Origin: an uncultured Ruminococcus sp.
GTDB lineage: Bacteria; Bacillota; Clostridia; Oscillospirales; Ruminococcaceae
Direction of reading: 5' to 3'
NCBI GenBank assembly: GCA_947167535.1
Contig: CAMVIL010000027.1
Span: 1-9,846 of the forward strand
DNA length: 9,846 nt
The notes under the pieces are model-generated. The model searched no databases, was not told where the DNA came from, and saw only the letters and a program-made list of their open reading frames with translations. Below are positions 6,914 through 9,846 of the stretch, in pieces. A program made the translations under genes and the position numbers. How positions within the stretch are numbered: the stretch's first letter is position 1; each line of letters starts with the position of its first letter.

Positions 6914-7021
6914 GAAGCGGGATGCAAAATACGAACCGCAAGCCGAGGTCTCTCCGCGGCTTTTCGTTTGACTGACAACTCCCCGTTCAGCCAACACTTA
7001 ACGAACGTAATTTTACTCTTC
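6914..7021 (-). promoter_or_regulatory. THF (tetrahydrofolate) riboswitch, folT leader
   Basis: The minus strand carries the conserved blocks of the folT-type THF riboswitch in order. The closing stem is GAAG/CTTC (7018-7021 with 6914-6917). The other blocks are CGTTAAGTG (6995-7003), stem arms TTGGCTGA and TCAGTCAA enclosing the loop ACGGGGAGTTG (6976-6986), ACGAAAAGC, and TGCGGTTCGTATTTTGCATC then CCGCTTC (down to 6914). The loop CGGG can pair with CCCG near 6918-6921, as the family pseudoknot requires. The helix TTCGTT/AACGAA is also kept. The extra stem AGCCG...CGGCT sits where the family is variable in length. Order and motifs match the Eubacterium siraeum aptamer as I remember it. Reduced folate should stabilise the closing stem and lower folT-folC-aminotransferase expression. 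Confidence 0.94.
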
Positions 7022-7053
7022 AAAAATGTATTTGCAGTTTTAACTGCGTGTAT

Positions 7054-7082
7054 ATTATACATCTATATTTCTGTTTTGTCAA
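7054..7082 (-). promoter_or_regulatory. Consensus sigma-A promoter of the folate operon
   Basis: Perfect TTGACA (7077-7082), 17-nt spacer, perfect TATAAT (7054-7059) on the minus strand. The start is expected near 7047, giving a ~204-nt leader that begins with a small GCAGT/ACUGC hairpin and contains the riboswitch. Such a strong promoter fits control by the riboswitch alone. Confidence 0.9.
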
Positions 7083-7158
7083 TACCCTATTTCGGCAGTA
7101 GTGTTTCATTATTGTAAACAATCATCGAACAGTCGTCCGAAGAAGAGCTTCGCGGCAG

Positions 7159-7173
7159 TGTGACCAAGTCACA
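7159..7173. promoter_or_regulatory. Crp-like operator TGTGACCAAGTCACA upstream of thioredoxin
   Basis: A perfect inverted repeat, TGTGAC-CAA-GTCACA. It has the CRP half-sites TGTGA and TCACA, with 5 rather than 6 bases between them. Its centre (7166) lies about 41 bases before the expected thioredoxin start, the class II activator position. The Crp/Fnr-type gene lies just beyond thioredoxin. Confidence 0.55.
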
Positions 7174-7194
7174 GAAACAAAGCGAATAATGGTG

Positions 7195-7200
7195 TATAAT
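7195..7200 (+). promoter_or_regulatory. -10 element of the thioredoxin promoter with a weak -35
   Basis: TATAAT at 7195-7200 sits 35 nt before the trxA ATG. At the 17-nt spacing the -35 is CAGAAA (7172-7177), far from consensus, which suits an activator-dependent promoter. Transcription should start near 7207. Confidence 0.6.
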
Positions 7201-7235
7201 AAAGGTACAATAAAAAACAGAAAGGATGTTTCACT

Positions 7236-7544
7236 ATGGCAGTAAAAAACGTAACAATAGAAAACTTCGCGGAGATCGCAAGCAGCGAAAAGCCCGTGCT
7301 TCTGGACTTCTACGCAGACTGGTGCGGCCCCTGCAGAATGGTCTCCCCGCTGGTAGACCAGATCTCCAACGAGCACACGGAGATCACCGTCGGCAAGATC
7401 AACGTGGACGAACAGCCGGAGCTCGCAGCGCAGTTCGGCGTTATGAGCATACCGATGCTCGTTGTCATGAAAAACGGCAGAGTCACCGCGCAGGAGATCG
7501 GCTTCCGACCCAAAGAGGCGATCCTTGCTATGTTAAACGGCTAA
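7236..7544 (+). CDS. trxA: Thioredoxin
   Basis: A 102-aa classical thioredoxin, a small cytoplasmic disulfide reductase that keeps protein cysteines reduced and receives electrons from thioredoxin reductase. The active site is DWCGPC (C30 and C33), the conserved cis-proline is P73 in MSIPML, and D24 of LDFYADW lies where the buried acid usually is. Length and fold order (VLLDFYADWCGPCRM, INVDEQPELAAQFGV) are typical. ATG 7236 has AGAAAGGA ahead of it. No reductase gene is adjacent. It has its own promoter with a Crp-like site, diverges from the folate operon and converges on the Crp/Fnr-type gene, overlapping its last codons by 12 nt. A redox-stress role is likely but is inferred from family and context. 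Confidence 0.96.
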   Translation: MAVKNVTIENFAEIASSEKPVLLDFYADWCGPCRMVSPLVDQISNEHTEITVGKINVDEQPELAAQFGVMSIPMLVVMKNGRVTAQEIGFRPKEAILAMLNG

Positions 7545-8195
7545 TTCACGCAGGCGGGTCTTGTCGAGGATACGCACACCTTTACGCGACACCTCGACAA
7601 TGCCCTCATTGGCGAAGTATTTGAGCATTCGCGAGACGACTTCGCGGGCAGAGCCTATGTACTTCGCGATCTGCTCCTGAGTCAGCGAGATGGTGTCGGA
7701 GGATATTCTCACCGACTCGTCGTGCAGGAATATCGCCAGACGCCTGTCCATGCTCATGAACAGGATCTGCTGCATGACCCACATGACGTCGGAAAAGCGG
7801 GACACGGCAGTCTCCAGCGCGAATATGCGGATGTCGGGGTACTTCTCGGACATCTGCTTGAACGCCGCACCGCTGAGGACGATGCACTCGCTGTCCTCCT
7901 CGGCGTCCACCGCCACATCAAAAGTGACCGCCTGCAGAACGCAGGAAGCGGACAGCATACACATCTCCCCCTTGTGGAGGCGGTAAAGGGTGATGTCCTT
8001 GCCGTCCTCGGACAGGAGATATGCGCGCAGGCTCCCCGAGCAGACAAAGAATGCCCCCGAGCAGTCGCTGCCGCTGTGGAGATTCGTGCCTTTCGCGAAG
8101 TTTTTCTTCGCCGAATTCTCACAGATGAACCTGCGGTCGGCATCGGACAGAATATCCCAGAACGGGAAGGCCTTCTGATAAAATTCTTCAAACAT
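7533..8195 (-). CDS. Crp/Fnr-family transcriptional regulator
   Basis: A 220-aa two-domain regulator. Residues ~30-115 form the cyclic-nucleotide-binding-like beta barrel (GTNLHSGSDCSGAFFVCSGS ... SEDGKDITLYRLHKGE), a dimerisation helix follows (~118-150), and a winged helix-turn-helix occupies ~169-215. The recognition helix GSAREVVSRML keeps R184, E185 and R189 at the positions that CRP uses to read TGTGA, so a TGTGA-type site is expected. There is no N-terminal Fnr iron-sulfur cysteine cluster, but several cysteines sit in the sensor domain (C45, C52, C79, C85), including CMLSASC, which could serve redox sensing. The cAMP pocket motif is not evident. ATG 8195 is preceded by GAAAGGA. The frame extends to an ATG at 8330, but that overlaps the promoter -10 and adds sequence unlike the family. 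The effector is unknown. Confidence 0.93.
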   Translation of the reverse strand: MFEEFYQKAFPFWDILSDADRRFICENSAKKNFAKGTNLHSGSDCSGAFFVCSGSLRAYLLSEDGKDITLYRLHKGEMCMLSASCVLQAVTFDVAVDAEEDSECIVLSGAAFKQMSEKYPDIRIFALETAVSRFSDVMWVMQQILFMSMDRRLAIFLHDESVRISSDTISLTQEQIAKYIGSAREVVSRMLKYFANEGIVEVSRKGVRILDKTRLRELAV

Positions 8196-8323
8196 AACGT
8201 TTTTCCTTTCGGAGGTATTTATGAAAACTGTAATTATAGTCGGAGCCGCAGACGGCTCTGCGAGTCGGCAGTCCGTTCGCAGATGGTAAAAGACTACATC
8301 TGCACCGAGGACGTGTAAGCTAT
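8196..8323 (-). other. Structured 5' leader of the Crp/Fnr-type gene
   Basis: The ~128-nt leader holds three possible stems on the minus strand: A, 8279-8285 with 8297-8303 (GCAGATG/CATCTGC, 11-nt loop); B, 8258-8263 with 8277-8282 (CTGCGA/TCGCAG); C, 8243-8248 with 8253-8258 (GAGCCG/CGGCTC). A and B share bases 8279-8282 and cannot form together. This may be regulatory RNA, or may only reflect the plus-strand gene remnant lying here. No known riboswitch is recognised. A TATAAT at 8233-8238 (minus strand) lacks a -35 partner. Confidence 0.35.
8221..8289 (+). pseudogene. Short plus-strand gene start with strong RBS, probable remnant
   Basis: ATG 8221 is preceded by GGAGG with a 5-nt gap and encodes 22 residues beginning MKTVIIVGAADG, a beta strand plus glycine-rich turn as at the start of Rossmann-like or sugar-nucleotide enzymes. 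It then stops at TAA (8287-8289). The same frame carries more protein-like codons from ATG 8338 (MFPELCQSDTRARYIKNG, stop at 8392-8394). This ends inside a strong terminator. The pattern suggests a gene that lost its middle. It overlaps the regulator's leader and promoter in antisense, and its original identity cannot be told. Confidence 0.3.
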
Positions 8324-8329
8324 GGGACA

Positions 8330-8358
8330 ATTATACCATGTTCCCCGAACTCTGTCAA
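8330..8358 (-). promoter_or_regulatory. Consensus sigma-A promoter of the Crp/Fnr-type gene
   Basis: Perfect TTGACA (8353-8358), 17-nt spacer, perfect TATAAT (8330-8335) with extended -10 TGG on the minus strand; the start is expected at A8323. No TGTGA-like site overlaps it, so autoregulation by a Crp-type site is not apparent. Confidence 0.85.
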
Positions 8359-8382
8359 TCCGACACCCGCGCCCGCTATATC

Positions 8383-8421
8383 AAAAACGGATAACCGTCA
8401 TCCGCGCGGCTATCCGTTTTT
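8383..8421. terminator. Strong bidirectional intrinsic terminator
   Basis: AAAAACGGATA (8383-8393) pairs perfectly with TATCCGTTTTT (8411-8421), and an inner CCG/CGG (8395-8397 with 8407-8409) extends the stem past one mismatch. T5 ends the stem on either strand. On the plus strand it would end transcripts of the gene remnant at 8221-8394. On the minus strand it shields the regulator's promoter from antisense reads out of the RNase III gene. Confidence 0.75.
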
Positions 8422-8482
8422 CCCTGTCATCACGCGGCCTATCCCCATGTCACCGCTGCGGTGCGGAAGAGTGGGGACAGGG
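8422..8482 (+). other. Potential GC-rich stem-loop upstream of the RNase III gene
   Basis: CCCTGT (8422-8427) pairs with ACAGGG (8477-8482), CCCCA (8443-8447) with TGGGG (8472-8476), and CACCG (8451-8455) with CGGTG (8459-8463) over a 3-nt loop. A 15-nt stretch, 8428-8442, bulges out on one side. It lies where the RNase III gene's leader or original 5' end should be. I see no promoter between 8422 and 8562 on the plus strand. Function is unknown and chance pairing in GC-rich DNA is possible. Confidence 0.25.
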
Positions 8483-8513
8483 CGTGCGCTTGCCTGCTCC
8501 GACTCGAAGAAGA

Positions 8514-8594
8514 ATTTCCGACTTCATCTACGAACTCGGTAAGACCCTCGACCCGAACGAGAATGAACAGCGCGAGGAATACTTTCGCCAATGA
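8514..8594 (+). pseudogene. N-terminal coding segment of the RNase III-like gene in a different frame
   Basis: Codons 8514-8591 read ISDFIYELGKTLDPNENEQR then EEYFRQ and stop at TGA 8592. The composition is like a natural RNase III N-terminal helix, and it joins smoothly in sense to NENTLRKAFTRR, which starts at 8590 in the frame one base later. One surplus base (or two missing) near 8584-8592 would explain the break. No ATG with a ribosome site precedes this segment in its frame. Confidence 0.45.
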
Positions 8595-9318
8595 GAATAC
8601 TTTGCGAAAAGCATTCACCCGACGTGCATTTCAGATCGAGCACGGTCTGGACAGTTGCAGCGAGCAGCTTGAATTCTTCGGAGATACCGTGCTGAATACG
8701 GTGGTGACAAGGGAAATTTACAAGCGTTTCACCGAGATCTCCACAAGCACGGTCGATGCGCCGTTTGAATCAAAGTGCAGTGAGGGCGACCTGTCAAAAA
8801 TGCGCACTCACTTTGTCAGCAAGGAATATCTTTCAGAGCGAGCAAAGGAACTTGAACTTGACCGCTTTATCCTTTACGGCTCTGACGAAAATGCGACCGA
8901 CAGCAGCCGCGAGGATATGATGGAAGCACTCATCGGTGCGGTGGCGGTCGACTTTCCAAACCGCACATCCGCAAGAGAACGTGCGGCTATGATGGCTGTT
9001 GGCTTCATCCAGCAAAACGGTCTTTGGGTCGATCTGAAAAATGCGAATCTCGAACCGAGATTTGAGGACGCTATCAATCAGCTGCAAGAGCTCAAGCAGA
9101 AAAAGTACGACGATGAACCCGAGTACACCTTTGAAGAATGGGACGGCGGCTGGAAGTGTAGCTGTACTTGCGGCGGTGTAGTTGGTTATGGTAAAGTGTC
9201 AAGTAAAACTAAGGCTAAAAAGAAAGCGGCGTTTATGGTTCTGGTGAGACTTCTGAAAAGTGCTGGACTTTGCAGCGAAGAGCATACTATGTGGCAGATG
9301 CATAGAAGCGACAAATAA
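8563..9318 (+). CDS. RNase III-like double-stranded RNA endonuclease with dsRBD
   Basis: From ATG 8563 the product is 251 aa; the open frame runs back past a GTG at 8461, but that part does not look like protein. The endonuclease domain (~10-155) has the RNase III signature SEQLEFFGDTVL with E34, E37 and D41, then EGDLSKMR, and the second metal site EDMMEALIGAV with D118 and E121, so all catalytic acids are kept. A double-stranded-RNA-binding domain follows (~168-231): FEDAINQLQELKQK, a EYTFEEWDGGW strand and the basic SSKTKAKKKAAFMVLVRLL helix. It should cut structured RNA. Unlike housekeeping rnc it is not next to acpP, smc or ftsY, and its sequence is divergent (FTRRAFQIEHG for the usual LTHRSYANEHG). 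There is no good ribosome site at 8563, and the likely true N-terminus lies in another frame, so this may be a recent pseudogene, a sequencing error, or a case of frameshifting. Confidence 0.8.
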   Translation: MNSARNTFANENTLRKAFTRRAFQIEHGLDSCSEQLEFFGDTVLNTVVTREIYKRFTEISTSTVDAPFESKCSEGDLSKMRTHFVSKEYLSERAKELELDRFILYGSDENATDSSREDMMEALIGAVAVDFPNRTSARERAAMMAVGFIQQNGLWVDLKNANLEPRFEDAINQLQELKQKKYDDEPEYTFEEWDGGWKCSCTCGGVVGYGKVSSKTKAKKKAAFMVLVRLLKSAGLCSEEHTMWQMHRSDK

Positions 9319-9320
9319 TT

Positions 9321-9366
9321 GAAAAAATGGGCGGTTCCGTGCAAACGAAGCCGCCCTCATTTTCTG
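9321..9366. terminator. Bidirectional intrinsic terminator between RNase III-like gene and surface-protein gene
   Basis: GGGCGGTTCCGT (9329-9340) pairs with ACGAAGCCGCCC (9345-9356) with one mismatch and one G-U, closed by a GCAA tetraloop. On the minus strand it is followed by ATTTTTTC (9321-9328), and on the plus strand by TCATTTTCT. It can end both converging genes. Confidence 0.85.
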
Positions 9367-9375
9367 TAATATGAC

Positions 9376-9846
9376 TCATTTAAGCTTTATGCTTTTTACT
9401 GCCGAGTATTCCGAGTAGTATATCTTTCCATCTGATGTCTTATATGTTCTTACTTTGACGTAATATGTTTTACCTTTTTGCAGCCCTGTCAGGCTCTTTG
9501 TAGTCTTTTTGGTGGAGATAACGTTTGAGGTCTTGGCTGTGAATTTCTTTGATGTCGAGTATTTTATCTCATAGCCGCTTATACCTTCTGTTTCTTTAAG
9601 CGTTATCTTCATCGTCCGTGTCTTTGGGGATGACAGCGTAAAACCGGCGGGCTTTTTTGGCTTTATCGTAGAGGTCTTTGTGACCGTGCCTGAGCAGTAT
9701 GTCTTGTTGATAGTTCCCGACTGATTGCCTGTACCTATTATCTTTACCGATGCAGTCCCTGCTCTTAAATTATTGCTATAGCCGGCTATCTTGTAATCTA
9801 TATTCCGTGTCAGGACCTTGCTTCCGTCATTTACAGTGACCGAGGG
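9376..9846 (-). CDS. C-terminus of a secreted repeat protein: Ig-like repeat plus fibronectin type III domain
   Basis: 156 codons are open from the window edge to TGA at 9376-9378; the start lies outside. Residues ~1-50 (VTVNDGSKVLTRNIDYKIAG, then YSNNLRAGTASVKIIGTGNQSGT) match the widespread clostridial beta-sandwich repeat of the 'DYTVSYSNN.NAGTATVTITGKGNYTG' kind found in surface proteins. Residues ~66-156 form a fibronectin type III domain (GYEIKYSTSKKFT, then SLTGLQKGKTYYVKVRTYK), ending in SAVKSIKLK directly before the stop. There is no LPXTG or dockerin at the end. The lysine- and threonine-rich composition fits a secreted or surface protein. The catalytic or binding part, if any, is off the window. 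An ATG at 9612 is internal and not a gene start. Confidence 0.85.
   Translation of the reverse strand, partial: PSVTVNDGSKVLTRNIDYKIAGYSNNLRAGTASVKIIGTGNQSGTINKTYCSGTVTKTSTIKPKKPAGFTLSSPKTRTMKITLKETEGISGYEIKYSTSKKFTAKTSNVISTKKTTKSLTGLQKGKTYYVKVRTYKTSDGKIYYSEYSAVKSIKLK

Noticed and set aside
7111..7122. ATTGTAAACAAT inverted repeat upstream of the folate promoter as a possible regulator site.
   Set aside because: It is short, AT-rich and lies about 30 bp above the -35 of a promoter already explained by a riboswitch; chance occurrence is likely.
7722..8318. A 198-codon plus-strand frame across the Crp/Fnr-type gene and its leader.
   Set aside because: Most of it is antisense to the regulator and is rich in His and Arg. 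Only its last few codons (MVKDYICTEDV) look protein-like and are treated under the gene-remnant finding.
8196..8330. An N-terminal extension of the Crp/Fnr-type protein from ATG 8330.
   Set aside because: This start lies inside the -10 of a perfect promoter, so it would precede the transcript. The extra 45 residues are unlike the family.
8322..8513. A long N-terminal extension of the frame-A segment of the RNase III-like gene from ATG 8322.
   Set aside because: It would run through the opposite-strand promoter and a strong terminator, and the peptide looks random until about 8514.
1..9846. CRISPR array, tRNA/rRNA genes, transposase or phage genes, or a defence operon.
   Set aside because: No spaced direct repeats, RNA gene signatures or such protein families were seen on either strand. 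A lone RNase III homologue and one DUF6076-like protein are not enough to call a system.

Overview
The window looks like chromosome of an anaerobic gut or rumen Clostridia, most likely a Ruminococcus-type member of the Oscillospiraceae. This rests on a clostridial-type tetrahydrofolate (THF) riboswitch on a folT-folC operon, strong TTGACA/TATAAT promoters, a Ruminococcus-style lipoprotein start, an ECF sigma/membrane-partner pair, a DUF6076-like protein and a surface protein ending in Ig-like and fibronectin-III repeats. The genus is inferred from these features, not from a database search.

Layout. 1-1819 (minus strand): a two-gene operon of an ECF sigma factor and its single-pass membrane partner (probable anti-sigma factor, running off the left edge), read from a promoter with a LacI-type palindrome over the start site. 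1868-3515 (minus): a rearranged stretch in which a DUF6076-like gene without a proper 5' end abuts a lipoprotein gene without a 3' end. The joint is a near-perfect 15-bp hairpin. 3712-7082 (minus): the folate operon folT-folC-aminotransferase, with a consensus promoter, a THF riboswitch, an RBS-sequestering/terminator-like hairpin, an ATGA overlap between folT and folC, and an intrinsic terminator at the end. 7159-8358: thioredoxin (plus) and a Crp/Fnr-type regulator (minus) meet tail to tail with a 12-nt overlap. The thioredoxin promoter carries a TGTGA-N5-TCACA site centred near -41. 8196-8562 holds the regulator's promoter and structured leader, a plus-strand gene remnant and a bidirectional terminator. 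8514-9318 (plus): an RNase III plus dsRBD protein with an apparent frameshift near its N-terminus. 9376-9846 (minus): the C-terminus of a secreted repeat protein.

How the parts work together. The folate block is a self-contained regulon: a vitamin importer S-component, the enzyme that traps folate by polyglutamylation, and a PLP aminotransferase of unknown substrate, all downstream of a THF sensor. The thioredoxin/Crp pair looks like a local circuit, because the regulator keeps CRP-like base-contact residues (R184, E185, R189) matching the TGTGA half-sites at the class II activator position of its neighbour. The most unusual parts are the gene wreckage at 3080-3260 and 8221-8420 and the isolated RNase III homologue. 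I found no CRISPR array, tRNA, rRNA, transposase or recognisable defence operon.
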